Source of the DNA: Chloroflexia bacterium
GTDB taxonomy: Bacteria; Chloroflexota; Chloroflexia; Thermomicrobiales; CFX8
Length of the DNA: 64,000 nt
Direction: 5' to 3'
NCBI GenBank assembly: GCA_030431755.1
Contig: JAUIIK010000002.1
Location: 24,913-88,912, forward strand
Shown: positions 8,901 to 16,491 of the stretch, in pieces
How positions within the stretch are numbered: the stretch's first letter is position 1
Layout of the letters: every line of letters starts with the position of its first letter
The notes under the pieces: generated by a model
The model's input: the letters and a program-made list of their open reading frames with translations, nothing else
The model's database searches: none
What the model was told of the DNA's origin: nothing
Position numbers and translations under genes: made by a program

Positions 8901-10668
8901 CGACCACAACGGCGACTGGCGGCGCAGCGCCGTGAAGCAGATCGCGTCGGGACGCTTCGGCGTCACCAGCGAGTACCTGGTCAACGCCGACGAGCTGCAG
9001 ATCAAGATGGCCCAGGGCGCGAAGCCCGGCGAGGGCGGCCAGCTGCCGGGCGAGAAGGTCAACGAAGTCATCGCCAGAGTGCGCCACTCGACGCCCGGCG
9101 TTGGCCTGATCTCGCCGCCGCCGCACCATGATATCTACTCGATCGAAGATCTGGCCCAGCTGATCTACGACCTGAAGAACGGTAACCCGGAGGCGCGCGT
9201 CAGCGTGAAGCTAGTTGCCGAGGTCGGCGTTGGGACCGTCGCGGCGGGCGTCTCGAAGGCGCACGCCGACGTCGTCCTGATCAGCGGCCACGATGGCGGG
9301 ACCGGGGCGTCGCCGCTGACCGGCATGAAGCACGCCGGGGTGCCCTGGGAGCTTGGCCTGGCCGAAACCCAGCAGGTGCTGCGGATGAACAACCTGCGCG
9401 ACCGCATCGTCGTCCAGACCGACGGCCAGCTCAAGACCGGCCGCGACGTCGTCATCGCCGCCATGCTCGGGGCCGAAGAGTACGGCTTCGCGACCGCGCC
9501 GCTGGTCGTGCTGGGCTGTGTGATGATGCGCGTTTGCCATCTCAACACCTGCCCGGTCGGTATCGCGACCCAGGACCCGGAGCTGCGGAAGCGGTTCGCG
9601 GGGCGGGCCGAGGACGTCGAGACCTTCTTCCGCTTCATCGCTCAGGATGTCCGCGAGCACATGGCGGCGCTCGGCTTCCGCTCGATGGATGAGATGATCG
9701 GCCGGATCGACCGGCTCGATGCCCGGCCCGCCGTCGAGCACTACAAAGCGCGCGGCCTCGATCTCTCGAAGCTGCTCTACGAGCATCCGGAAGCGAGCGG
9801 TTCGCCGCCCCGCCGGATGCAACCGCAGGACCACGGGCTCGACGGGGCGCTCGACAACCAGCTGATCGAGCTATCTATCCCGGCGCTGGACCATCAGGGC
9901 GAGGTGTGCGCCAGCTTGCCAATTCAGAACGTTCATCGGACGGTCGGGACGATGCTCGGCAGCGAGATCAGCCGCCGCTATGGGGCCGACGGGCTGCCGG
10001 ACAGCACGATCCAGTTCGACTTCACCGGCTCGGCCGGCCAGAGCTTCGGCGCGTTCATCCCGAGCGGGCTGACCCTGACGCTCGAAGGCGACGCCAACGA
10101 CTACGTCGGCAAGGGACTCTCCGGCGGCAGACTGGTGATCCACCCGCCAAAGGGCACGGCGCTCGAAGGCAGCGAGAGCATCCTGCTCGGCAACGTCGCG
10201 CTCTACGGGGCGACGAGCGGCGAGGCCTTCTTCGCCGGCCGGGCGGGGGAGCGCTTCGCCGTCCGCAACAGCGGCGCTCACGCCGTTGTCGAGGGCGTCG
10301 GCGACCACGGTTGCGAGTACATGACCGGCGGCCGGGTCGTCATCCTCGGGACAACGGGCCGCAACTTCGCAGCCGGCATGAGCGGCGGCGTCGCCTACGT
10401 GCATGACCCGCAAGCGCGCCTGGAGGGGTTGTGCAATATGGCGATGGTCGGGCTCGAACCTGTGAGCGACCCCGAGGACGAGTCGCTGATTCTCGACCTG
10501 CTGGAGCGCCACGCCGAAATGACCGGCAGCAAACGCGCATCCGGGATACTCGACAACTGGCTCCAGGAATCGCGCCACTTTGTCAAAGTGATGCCGCACG
10601 AGTACCGGCGCGTGCTTGAGGCGCAGCAACAGGAGGCGGAAGCCCTGGCCGGGGTGCGATATGGCTGA
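5971..10668 (+). CDS. gltB: Glutamate synthase, large (alpha) subunit
   Basis: Transfers the amide nitrogen of glutamine to 2-oxoglutarate, giving glutamate. The 1565-residue product has the standard order. A type II glutamine amidotransferase domain begins with Cys29 (DACGVAFF), which a propeptide cleavage would expose as the N-terminal nucleophile. Next come a central linker, an FMN-binding synthase domain (SFGSISKEAHETLA, NSGEGGEDRARY, GHDGGTGASPL), a 3Fe-4S cluster site (CVMMRVCHLNTCPVG) and a C-terminal GXGXG beta-helix (GGRVVILG). Without one insertion the length fits bacterial GltB (about 1510 residues). Residues about 463-515 are encoded by a palindromic repeat inserted in frame in the linker after the amidotransferase domain. 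The start is GTG at 5971 with a second GTG following. It overlaps gltD by 8 bases. Confidence 0.97.
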   Translation: MVNASSKNNGAGLPSAAGLYDPRWEHDACGVAFFVDIKGRASHEVVAQGLTALQNLRHRGASGYEKTTGDGAGILIQIPQRFNRHVCGELGIELPDPGHYGVGMLFMPQNPSQAEQCREVVAGQIAASGLELLGWRAVPQDNSEIGNAAKAGEPDVQQVFIGSGEQALSGLDLERKLYLLRRRIEKSGAPLYVASLSSRTLIYKGMLTAEQLPGYYPDLTNPAIESALALVHQRFSTNTFPTWSLAHPYRYLAHNGEINTLRGNINWMHAREQLLESEIFGDELADLLPVIQPGGSDSAALDNVLEFMLMTGRSLPHALMMLIPEPWQHHTTMGANEHAFYDFHSAIMEPWDGPAAVAFTDGELIGATLDRNGLRPGRYYVTSDDRVILASEVGVLDIAPEDVVYKGRLEPGKMLLIDTVQGRIIPDEEIKAEIAAAEPYADWLAQSRVHLNDIPAQPTPNAVVGAEFISARSSGTTTRDGHQGAAQDMISGDVGQSGGNVGGDADRANTRFAPTSDVPSLLQLQHAFGYTHEDLRLLVGPMAVKGEEPIGSMGNDTPLAVLSERSQLLFNYFKQLFAQVTNPPLDAIREELVTSMQTLVGPGGNFLAPGPDNARQVEIDSPILTNDELARLAGYDAPGFKAVELPMVFDVELGSGGLSLAMNLLCRQASKAVADGATMLILSDRGVDEAHAPIPSLMAVAGVHHHLVREGTRTKTALLVETGEAREVHHFALLLGYGASAINPYMVFDILDDLIANGSLTDISTEQGAQRFIKAANKGILKVMSKMGISTIDSYRGAQIFEAVGLNEAFIERHFTGTASRIGGVGIDVVAEEALMRHRRAYPQRNIPISILDWGGNYQWRRDGEHHALNPETIQKLQHATRQKRYDIYHEYTAEIDEHNRELATIRGLMDLKYAAEPVPIDEVEPVEAILHRFATGAMSFGSISKEAHETLAIAMNRIGGKSNSGEGGEDRARYIRDHNGDWRRSAVKQIASGRFGVTSEYLVNADELQIKMAQGAKPGEGGQLPGEKVNEVIARVRHSTPGVGLISPPPHHDIYSIEDLAQLIYDLKNGNPEARVSVKLVAEVGVGTVAAGVSKAHADVVLISGHDGGTGASPLTGMKHAGVPWELGLAETQQVLRMNNLRDRIVVQTDGQLKTGRDVVIAAMLGAEEYGFATAPLVVLGCVMMRVCHLNTCPVGIATQDPELRKRFAGRAEDVETFFRFIAQDVREHMAALGFRSMDEMIGRIDRLDARPAVEHYKARGLDLSKLLYEHPEASGSPPRRMQPQDHGLDGALDNQLIELSIPALDHQGEVCASLPIQNVHRTVGTMLGSEISRRYGADGLPDSTIQFDFTGSAGQSFGAFIPSGLTLTLEGDANDYVGKGLSGGRLVIHPPKGTALEGSESILLGNVALYGATSGEAFFAGRAGERFAVRNSGAHAVVEGVGDHGCEYMTGGRVVILGTTGRNFAAGMSGGVAYVHDPQARLEGLCNMAMVGLEPVSDPEDESLILDLLERHAEMTGSKRASGILDNWLQESRHFVKVMPHEYRRVLEAQQQEAEALAGVRYG
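7359..7515. repeat. Palindromic repeat element inserted in frame within gltB
   Basis: A 157-base segment begins CGTAGGGGCGGAGTTCAT and ends with the near-inverse TTCGCCCCTACG. Each end is itself a hairpin: GGGCGGAG/CTCCGCCC on the left, GGGCGAAC/GTTCGCCC on the right. The left arm matches, with one difference over about 25 bases, the left arm of an intergenic repeat at 29029. It is translated as a Gly/Ser/Thr/Asp-rich low-complexity stretch that normal GltB proteins lack, and the reading frame is kept through it. Confidence 0.85.
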
Positions 10669-12097
10669 TCCACGCGGTTTTCTGAACGTCGAACGCCAGA
10701 CGGCCTCGAAGCGGCCGGTTGCCGAGCGCTTGCTGGACTGGGAAGACGTCTACCTGCGGCCGGCGACCGGGTTGGTGCAGAGCCAGGCGTCGCGCTGCAT
10801 GGATTGCGGCATCCCCTTCTGTCAGTCCGGCTGCCCGCTCGGCAACCTGATCCCGGAGTGGAACGACCTTGTCCACCGTGACGACTGGCGGCACGCCATC
10901 GACCGGCTGCACGCGACGAACAATTTCCCGGAGTTCACCGGCAAACTCTGCCCTGCGCCTTGCGAGGCGGCCTGTGTCCTCAACATCAACGCCGACCCGG
11001 TCACGATCAAGCAGATTGAGCTGTCGATTATCGAGCGAGCTTTCGACGAGGGCTGGGTCACGGCCAAGCCGCCGGCGACCCGCACCGGGAAACGCGTCGC
11101 CGTCGTCGGCTCCGGTCCGGCCGGGCTGGCCGCCGCCCAGCAGCTCAATTGGGCCGGCCACGAGGTGACCGTCTACGAGCGTGACGACCGCATCGGCGGT
11201 CTGCTGCGCTATGGCATCCCCGACTTCAAGATGGACAAGGCGCTGCTCGACCGGCGGCTTACTCTAATGGAAGCAGAGGGCATCGCCTTTCAGCCCAGCG
11301 CCAACATCGGCGTCAACCTCGACGCCGCCGATCTGGTCATCGAGCACGACGCCGTCGTCCTTGCCATCGGCGCGACGAAACCGCGCGATCTGGCCCTGCC
11401 GGGCCGTGACCTTAAAGGCATCTACTTTGCGATGGAGTATCTGCCACTACAGAATCGGCTGCTGGCTGGCGATGAGCTGCACAACGGGCATTTCATCAAC
11501 GCCGAGGGGAAGCACGTCGTCATCATCGGTGGCGGCGACACCGGCGCGGACTGTCTCGGGACGGCCCACCGCCAGGGCGCGGCCTCGGTCACCCAGCTCG
11601 AAGCGTTGCCGGAGCCGCCTTCGCTGCGCGCGCCGGATAACCCCTGGCCGCAGTGGCCGCGCGTCTTCCAGCTCTCGCCGGCCCACGAGGAGGGTGGGGT
11701 GCTGGAGTTCGCCGTCCTGACCCAGGAGTTCCTCGGCAGCAACGGCAAGGTCGAAGCGCTGCGTGCCCGCCGCGCCACGCTCTTGCAGGACGAAGACGGC
11801 CACCGTCACCTGACCGAGCTACCCGACACCGACTTCGAGATCCCGGCCGACCTCGTTCTGCTGGCGATCGGCTACGCTGGCCCCGCCACCGGCGATGTCG
11901 TCGCTGAGCTTGGTCTGCGCTTGACCGACCGTGGCGCAATCGCCACCGACCGCGACAAGATGACCAGCCGCCCCGGCGTCTTCGCCGCCGGCGACGCCGC
12001 CCGCGGCCAATCCCTCATCGTCACCGCCATCGCCGAAGGGCGGCACGCCGCTGCTAGTGTGGACCGCTATCTGATGGGTCGGACGGCGTTGTATTGA
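10661..12097 (+). CDS. gltD: Glutamate synthase, small (beta) subunit
   Basis: The NADPH-oxidising partner of GltB: it passes electrons through FAD and 4Fe-4S clusters to the FMN of the large subunit. The ATG at 10661 lies inside the end of gltB (8-base overlap), so translation is probably coupled. The product is 478 residues. Its N-terminal cysteines (SRCMDCGIPFCQSGCPLGN and LCPAPCEAACVLNI) form the cluster domain. An FAD-binding GSGPAGLAAAQ motif and an NADPH-binding GGGDTGADC motif follow, and GVFAAGDAARGQSLIVTAI is the C-terminal FAD contact. The 3' end (12014-12097, LIVTAIAEGR to LMGRTALY) recurs in degenerate form three times downstream, which suggests that this gene end is an integration target. 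Confidence 0.97.
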   Translation: MADPRGFLNVERQTASKRPVAERLLDWEDVYLRPATGLVQSQASRCMDCGIPFCQSGCPLGNLIPEWNDLVHRDDWRHAIDRLHATNNFPEFTGKLCPAPCEAACVLNINADPVTIKQIELSIIERAFDEGWVTAKPPATRTGKRVAVVGSGPAGLAAAQQLNWAGHEVTVYERDDRIGGLLRYGIPDFKMDKALLDRRLTLMEAEGIAFQPSANIGVNLDAADLVIEHDAVVLAIGATKPRDLALPGRDLKGIYFAMEYLPLQNRLLAGDELHNGHFINAEGKHVVIIGGGDTGADCLGTAHRQGAASVTQLEALPEPPSLRAPDNPWPQWPRVFQLSPAHEEGGVLEFAVLTQEFLGSNGKVEALRARRATLLQDEDGHRHLTELPDTDFEIPADLVLLAIGYAGPATGDVVAELGLRLTDRGAIATDRDKMTSRPGVFAAGDAARGQSLIVTAIAEGRHAAASVDRYLMGRTALY

Positions 12098-12161
12098 TTC
12101 GGTGGTCGCTGTGATTTTTACGACGGTGGGGCGGTAGCCGGTGCATGCAAGTGCCGACTCG

Positions 12162-12602
12162 TCAGGTCGTCGGGTCTGTTTCCAACGGTATGAGCTGCCA
12201 GCTGAACTGTGCAAAGTGCTGATCCAGCGAGAAGGCTTCCTGGATGCCGAGTCGCTCCATAACCGCGAAACTGAGCGTGTCGGTCAGTGAGAAGTCCTTG
12301 TCGTCGTATTGAGCGAGAATCTCCTCTGCGCGGCGTTCGTCCGCCGAACGCACGCGCACGATCGTCTGGCTGGCACGCAGCGCGACCAGCGCATCCCAGG
12401 CCGTCTTGCGGTTTACGCGGTTGACCAGGAGCGCATGGAGCTCGAAGAGTACTGCGTTGGTTGTAACGAGGGTTCTGCGCTCTCGAGCGAGGCGTTGCAT
12501 GGTTGCCGCTGCGGGGGCGTGGTCGGCGTCACGCCGGTCGATGGTCGCGTAATAGGCAGAGCTGTCGACGAATATGCGCTGATCGGATCTGGACAAACTC
12601 AT
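12162..12602 (-). CDS. vapC: PIN-domain ribonuclease toxin (VapC family)
   Basis: A 146-residue PIN-fold protein, the toxin of a type II toxin-antitoxin pair. PIN toxins are Mg-dependent RNases cutting tRNA or rRNA. The expected acidic residues are present: FVDSSAYYA (first Asp), NAVLFELHALL (Glu), SLTDTLSFAVME (Asp) and AFSLDQHFAQF (Asp). It overlaps the upstream antitoxin gene by 4 bases (ATGA), the usual coupling for such pairs. It is convergent with gltD and lies 64 bases from its stop, inside the accessory stretch bounded by gltD 3'-end copies, which fits a mobile stabilisation module. Confidence 0.88.
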   Translation of the reverse strand: MSLSRSDQRIFVDSSAYYATIDRRDADHAPAAATMQRLARERRTLVTTNAVLFELHALLVNRVNRKTAWDALVALRASQTIVRVRSADERRAEEILAQYDDKDFSLTDTLSFAVMERLGIQEAFSLDQHFAQFSWQLIPLETDPTT

Positions 12603-12874
12603 CCTCGACGATGGTCGGTCGCGTCGGCGACATATTGATCCTTATAGCGGGCGATGTTGCTGCCCTCTGAAGATTCGCCAATGCCGATGATGTCCAGCAC
12701 TCGCTCGGGCTGCAACCGGGCATCTTGACTGGCGGTGCCAGCGGTATCGACCCGACTGAGACGGTAGCGCACACCATCCTTCTCGATGAAGGCTTCGCGC
12801 TCCTCGACTTCTTCGAGCAACCGACCAAGCTCACTTTCGGACTCGACGTGGATGATTCGGGCTGCGTTCGACAT
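12599..12874 (-). CDS. vapB: Antitoxin of the VapBC pair
   Basis: A 91-residue acidic protein directly upstream of and overlapping the PIN toxin, so it is the likely antitoxin. The N-terminal part (IIHVESESELGRLLEEVEE) looks like a Phd/YefM or AbrB-like start with REAFIEKDGVRYRLSRV, a pattern common in antitoxins with a short DNA-binding beta domain. The C-terminal half (SEGSNIARYKDQYVADATD) resembles the extended toxin-wrapping tail. GAGGTGG precedes the ATG at 12874. A TATAAC on the minus strand at 12907-12902 may be part of its promoter, which the protein would autoregulate. Confidence 0.75.
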   Translation of the reverse strand: MSNAARIIHVESESELGRLLEEVEEREAFIEKDGVRYRLSRVDTAGTASQDARLQPERVLDIIGIGESSEGSNIARYKDQYVADATDHRRG

Positions 12875-12965
12875 CTCGTTGCCACCTCAATTCATGTCAT
12901 GGTTATACCGCGCCACGCAAAGGGACGCACTACATCTACGGGCTCGACTTTCGTCTTTGCCGCCA

Positions 12966-12974
12966 TGCTATACT
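12966..12974 (+). promoter_or_regulatory. Extended -10 promoter for the GNAT gene
   Basis: TGC followed by TATACT (12969-12974) forms an extended -10 element. The -35 region is poor, as is usual for extended -10 promoters. Transcription would start near 12981, giving a leader of about 36 bases before the GTG at 13017. Confidence 0.42.
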
Positions 12975-13016
12975 GACTGATCATCCAATTTTACTACCCA
13001 TAGGGAGGTGGCCGCC

Positions 13017-13643
13017 GTGACCGTGTTCGATGGCATTGGCCAGATCGGTGAAGTCAACGGAGACGGACCGCTCATCAACATTCTGGGTGAAAAGATCGCT
13101 CTTGGCCCATTCGAACGCGAAAATGCTCCCGATCTCCACCTGTGGCTCAACGACTACGCGGTCATGCGGATGCTCGATTTCTTGCCAGGTCCCCGTACTC
13201 ATGAGCGTGCTGAAAGCCCCTGGGATGGACTGCTAGCCGCGGAGGACAACGTTGCGTTTGGGATCTACGAACGGGCTGGCTGGAAGCTTATCGGGTTCAG
13301 CGTGCTGCTGTATGTCGACCATATCAATCGATCTGCTGAATTTGGCATCGCAATCGGCGATGTGGCGGCACAAGGCAAGGGATATGGCACGGAGGCCACT
13401 GTTCTGACGCTCGATCACGGTTTCACAGCGTTGGGAATCACAAACATCATGTTGCGCGTGTTTGAGTACAATCGAGTGGGACTTCACATCTATGAGAAAC
13501 TCGGATTCCGGAAGATCGGTACCCGTCGCAAAAGCAAGATGATGGGCGGAAAACTCTGGGACACAATCTATATGGAGATGCTTGCCGACGAGTTTGAGAG
13601 TCCGGTGTTGAGAAAGATTCTCTCTCCTCAAGCCTCACTATAA
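13017..13643 (+). CDS. GNAT-family N-acetyltransferase
   Basis: A 208-residue acetyl-CoA-dependent acyltransferase of the RimJ/RimL-like branch. The core is ALGPFERENAPDLHLWLNDY, an AEFGIAIGD beta-strand, the acetyl-CoA pyrophosphate loop GKGYGTEAT, and the late motif NRVGLHIYEKLGFRKIG. The GTG at 13017 is chosen because GGGAGG ends 8 bases upstream; a GTG at 13008 overlaps that ribosome site. The protein is clearly paralogous to the one at 58628-59224 (shared HINRSAEFGI/HINKTAEFGI, LDHGFTALG, WDTI-ME). The substrate is unknown: protein N-termini, polyamines or an antibiotic are possible. Base composition is AT-richer than gltBD, and it belongs to the accessory stretch behind gltD. Confidence 0.88.
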   Translation: MTVFDGIGQIGEVNGDGPLINILGEKIALGPFERENAPDLHLWLNDYAVMRMLDFLPGPRTHERAESPWDGLLAAEDNVAFGIYERAGWKLIGFSVLLYVDHINRSAEFGIAIGDVAAQGKGYGTEATVLTLDHGFTALGITNIMLRVFEYNRVGLHIYEKLGFRKIGTRRKSKMMGGKLWDTIYMEMLADEFESPVLRKILSPQASL

Positions 13644-13709
13644 GCATCTCTCGCGGCACGTGGAGTGGCTTCGCGATGGCGTCTATAAGGCAAATCGAGC
13701 AGCTACCCT

Positions 13710-13774
13710 ATCATTGCTACCACCATTGCCGCGGGCCGCCAAGCCGCACCCTGATGGGCCGGACGGCGTTGTAG
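13710..13774 (+). pseudogene. Degenerate gltD 3'-end copy 1
   Basis: Reads IIATTIAAGRQAA and, after a deletion, LMGRTAL-stop at 13751-13774. GltD ends LIVTAIAEGRHAA...LMGRTALY-stop. The last 21 coding bases match gltD (12071 onward) at 20 of 21 positions. Same strand as gltD, 1.6 kb downstream. Confidence 0.7.
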
Positions 13775-13905
13775 TAGATAGGGAACTCTGGCTAACCCGG
13801 GATCGTGTATATCGGTCCCTGCCAATTCTGTGGAATCGTAGGATGGCGGATGTTGATTGCGGACGCTGGGGCCATTCGCTGTCAATCCTGATCTGGTGGA
13901 GTCAC

Positions 13906-14418
13906 TCACTCGCGAGAGTTGGTTGCCCAGCCTTCTTCCAGGAGATTCACTCTGAACGGTCTGTAGCTCCTAATGATGCGACTCTGGACGAGCTGCTCCA
14001 GCAAGCGTGCTGGCATGACTGGACCAACCCAAGTCGTGTCCCGATGCCATTTGTCACAAGCAACGAGAACCAGCGTTCCATGGCGTTCGATCTGGATGTG
14101 CCACATGCGATTGCTGATACCGATGCGCGGCATGATGCGCGGCACGAAGATGTCAACAGTGTCTGGATATAGTGGCACTACGACAATAGATGTATCTCCA
14201 TAAGTGCTCCTTCGGGGTATGGGTGTTGGCTGATCACTGACACCTTGTAGGTCATCAAGATCACTGCGGCATCGCGAAAGATCCCCTTCGAGGGACATTG
14301 TGGCTTCGGAGCCGACGAGTTCGAAGATCCTCCTCAAGAACTCGAACTTGTCTCGAACGTCAATGAGATGTCCCAAATTCGTGCCGCTATCGTGATTGCG
14401 GGTACTCAAAGGAATCAA
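13906..14418 (-). CDS. Hypothetical protein, 170 aa
   Basis: Not recognised. The only usable start in frame is a TTG at 14418, since a stop lies 4 codons upstream. The 170 residues look like a folded alpha/beta protein. A helical N-terminal part (DVRDKFEFLRRIFELVGSEA) is followed by strand-like segments (TSIVVVPLYPDTVDIFVPR, RMWHIQIERHGTLVLVACDKWH) and a C-terminal helix (PARLLEQLVQSRIIRSY). No catalytic motif is evident. It is divergent from the nuclease-like gene at 14510 and lies between two gltD 3'-end remnants, so it is probably part of a transferred cassette. The AT-leaning codon use agrees. Confidence 0.55.
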   Translation of the reverse strand: MIPLSTRNHDSGTNLGHLIDVRDKFEFLRRIFELVGSEATMSLEGDLSRCRSDLDDLQGVSDQPTPIPRRSTYGDTSIVVVPLYPDTVDIFVPRIMPRIGISNRMWHIQIERHGTLVLVACDKWHRDTTWVGPVMPARLLEQLVQSRIIRSYRPFRVNLLEEGWATNSRE

Positions 14419-14509
14419 TCCAGTTGTTCATGATTCGGGCTAATGACGTGATTCACGATTGTAAGCTAAGCGGGCGGACACATCGATCCTAGGAGCGGAT
14501 AGGCGCCTG

Positions 14510-15667
14510 ATGACAGGAAACATCTATGCCATGGCCGATAGTGAGAGCCTCATGGAGCTATCCGAGGCGCCCTATGAGGCTGAAGCCTTCCTTCAGCAAC
14601 TCATAGCTGACCATCCTGACCTTCTTGCTGGAGAGCAACTTGATGTGTCAGAACCGCGCAAGTGGATTCTTGTCAGACGTGAAGTGCCGGTGTCAGCGGA
14701 AGAAGGTGGCGGACGTCAGTGGTCGCTTGATCATCTCTACATTGATCAGGACGCCGTACCGACGCTAGTAGAAGTCAAACTAGCGTCAGACACACGAAGC
14801 CGGCGCGAGGTCGTTGCGCAGATGCTTGATTATGCAGCCAATAGCACTGTCTATTGGCCTGTCGATCAGTTACAGGAGTGGTTCGAAGAACGTAGCATTG
14901 CTAGTGGGACCGAACCGGAGTTGGAGCTCGAAGGGCTACTCGGCCCTGATTGCGACCCTGAATTGTTCTGGCGCAACGTTGAGACAAATTTGCGCGCAGG
15001 GCGTATGCGGCTCGTGTTTGTCGCTGATCGTATTCCGAGCCCGCTAAGACGAATCGTTGAGTTCCTAAACGTTCAAATGGATCCGGCTGAGGTCATCGCT
15101 ATCGCGATCCAGCAATTCGTCGACTCGAACCACGAACTACGGGTATATGTGCCACGTGTCATTGGACAGACAGAACAATCGACGGCTCGAAGGGGCCGTG
15201 GCAGCAGGAAGCGTCTCTGGAACCAAGATTCGGTTATTCAGGCGTTCCGTAATGATGGCTACGAAGTCGACATCCCAACGGTTGAAGCCATCGTGGCATG
15301 GGCGAATCAATCAGGAATTCTTGCTCGATTCCGAGATCATTTTGGAATACCAGGGTGCTGGTTCGCATGTTCACTTGGACGGAGACGTATGACAATATTC
15401 TCGGTAAAGTCGGAGAGGGACCGACCGATAGCTACCATCGAGTTTGGGCTAATGCGAAAATCTGCACCTTTCGACCAGGAGGCAAGGCGTCGCGAACTAC
15501 TCAAGCGGCTGAACTCGATTCCTACAATAGAAATTCCCAGTTCTGAGTTCGATAGTTATCCAAGCATTGATCTTCGCTTGCTACGTGATGACAGTGTTCG
15601 GACTGCCTACTTGGATACTTTTGACTGGGCAATCAAAGAAGCGCGGAACGTAGCCGAGAGTTCATAG
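14510..15667 (+). CDS. PD-(D/E)XK nuclease-like protein
   Basis: A 385-residue protein. Residues about 70-112 read WSLDHLYIDQDAVPTLVEVKLASD and then REVVAQMLDYAAN. This is a D-x(n)-E-x-K core followed by a Q-x3-DY helix, as in NucS-like and Holliday-resolvase-like PD-(D/E)XK nucleases. The rest has two further regions: a helical segment with RMRLVFVADRIPSPLRRIVEFLNVQM, and a C-terminal DUF4268-like half (FACSLGRRRMTIFSVKSERDRPIATIEFG). Proteins of this layout are often found in defence or mobile contexts, but target and role are unknown. The ATG at 14510 is preceded by TAGGAGCGGATAG. Composition is AT-richer than the flanking core genes, and gltD 3'-end remnants lie on both sides. Confidence 0.68.
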   Translation: MTGNIYAMADSESLMELSEAPYEAEAFLQQLIADHPDLLAGEQLDVSEPRKWILVRREVPVSAEEGGGRQWSLDHLYIDQDAVPTLVEVKLASDTRSRREVVAQMLDYAANSTVYWPVDQLQEWFEERSIASGTEPELELEGLLGPDCDPELFWRNVETNLRAGRMRLVFVADRIPSPLRRIVEFLNVQMDPAEVIAIAIQQFVDSNHELRVYVPRVIGQTEQSTARRGRGSRKRLWNQDSVIQAFRNDGYEVDIPTVEAIVAWANQSGILARFRDHFGIPGCWFACSLGRRRMTIFSVKSERDRPIATIEFGLMRKSAPFDQEARRRELLKRLNSIPTIEIPSSEFDSYPSIDLRLLRDDSVRTAYLDTFDWAIKEARNVAESS

Positions 15668-15683
15668 AGAGCATGTACTACCC

Positions 15684-15760
15684 CTCATCGTCGCAGTGGA
15701 AGGCCGTCAAGCCGACCCGTGGTCGACCGCTGGCTGATGAGGCAAACGAAGTTGCAATAG
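15684..15760 (+). pseudogene. Degenerate gltD 3'-end copy 2
   Basis: Begins LIVAVEGRQAD (15684 on) and, after small deletions that change frame, ends VDRWLMRQTKLQ-stop (15722-15760). GltD ends VDRYLMGRTALY-stop. Same strand as gltD, and immediately downstream of the nuclease-like gene. Confidence 0.68.
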
Positions 15761-15903
15761 CCGGACGATTCCGTAGGTCTTGCAGCTAGCACCGAGTCCA
15801 AGACACTCGCTTCGTGAAGGAAAATCTGTTGCCACGATGCGAAGACTCCACATGATTAGAATTCAGAGCATTGAGGCAGACGATTGAACGGCGAGGAATG
15901 ACG

Positions 15904-16344
15904 ATGGTTCGGTTTTCCGGGACTGAGGCGATCAAGGCGTCGCCGGAACGGGTCTGGGCGTTTCTGATGGATCCGGGCCGGTTCACGGCCTGTGCGCCGG
16001 CGATGCAGAATGTGCAGGTCAAGAACCGGGACGAATTCAGCTTCGAGATCAAGGCACCCGGCAAGACGGTGAAGTTCGATGCGCGGTGGGAGGATCACGA
16101 CGAGCCGTCGTATGCCAGATTGCGGATGGCAGGCGGCGGGCGGCTGCTCGGACGTGCCAGGCTGGACAATGAGTTCCGCATCAGCCCTCACGATGGGGGC
16201 AGCTCGTCGGTCGACTGGTCCTCGAACGTTGAGATTTCCGGAGTGATGGGCTCGCTGCTGCCCGATGACCGGTTGCGTTCGATGGTCAACGAGATGAACC
16301 AGGACGTGATCGCCTGCATCCGCCGGCAAATCGAATCGTCGTAG
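15904..16344 (+). CDS. SRPBCC-family protein, CoxG-like
   Basis: A 146-residue START/SRPBCC-fold protein resembling carbon monoxide dehydrogenase subunit G (CoxG): EAIKASPERVWAFLMDPGRFTACAPAMQNVQVKNRDEFSFEIK, with helix-capped lipid- or cofactor-binding pocket features. CoxG helps mature or anchor CO dehydrogenase, and many family members bind hydrophobic ligands. No CODH structural genes are in this window, so the role is open. GAGGA lies 6 bases before the ATG at 15904. The ATG at 15898 is too close to that site. The gene sits between gltD 3'-end copies 2 and 3, ending 6 bases before copy 3, so it may be a third transferred unit. Confidence 0.75.
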   Translation: MVRFSGTEAIKASPERVWAFLMDPGRFTACAPAMQNVQVKNRDEFSFEIKAPGKTVKFDARWEDHDEPSYARLRMAGGGRLLGRARLDNEFRISPHDGGSSSVDWSSNVEISGVMGSLLPDDRLRSMVNEMNQDVIACIRRQIESS

Positions 16345-16350
16345 ATCCCC

Positions 16351-16415
16351 CTTATTGTCACTGCCACTCCCGAAGGCCGCTAGACTGCACCCACAATTCG
16401 GTGGGCCGGACTACG
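16351..16415 (+). pseudogene. Degenerate gltD 3'-end copy 3
   Basis: Reads LIVTATPEGR-stop from 16351, against LIVTAIAEGRH in GltD: 22 of the first 30 bases are identical and most differences are at third codon positions. A later VGRTT (16401-16415) in another frame matches the MGRTA of GltD. Same orientation as gltD. Confidence 0.65.
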
Positions 16416-16491
16416 TTCGGTGCCTGGTGTTGTCCGTAATTGTTGGTGTGCGTGTTGACCGTCTGAAGTTCAGGCGTGTGGCGGGGGCGTA

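Noticed and set aside
13660..14172. A 170-codon plus-strand frame opposite the hypothetical gene at 13906
   Set aside because: It runs across the gltD remnant and antisense to a frame with better protein-like composition.
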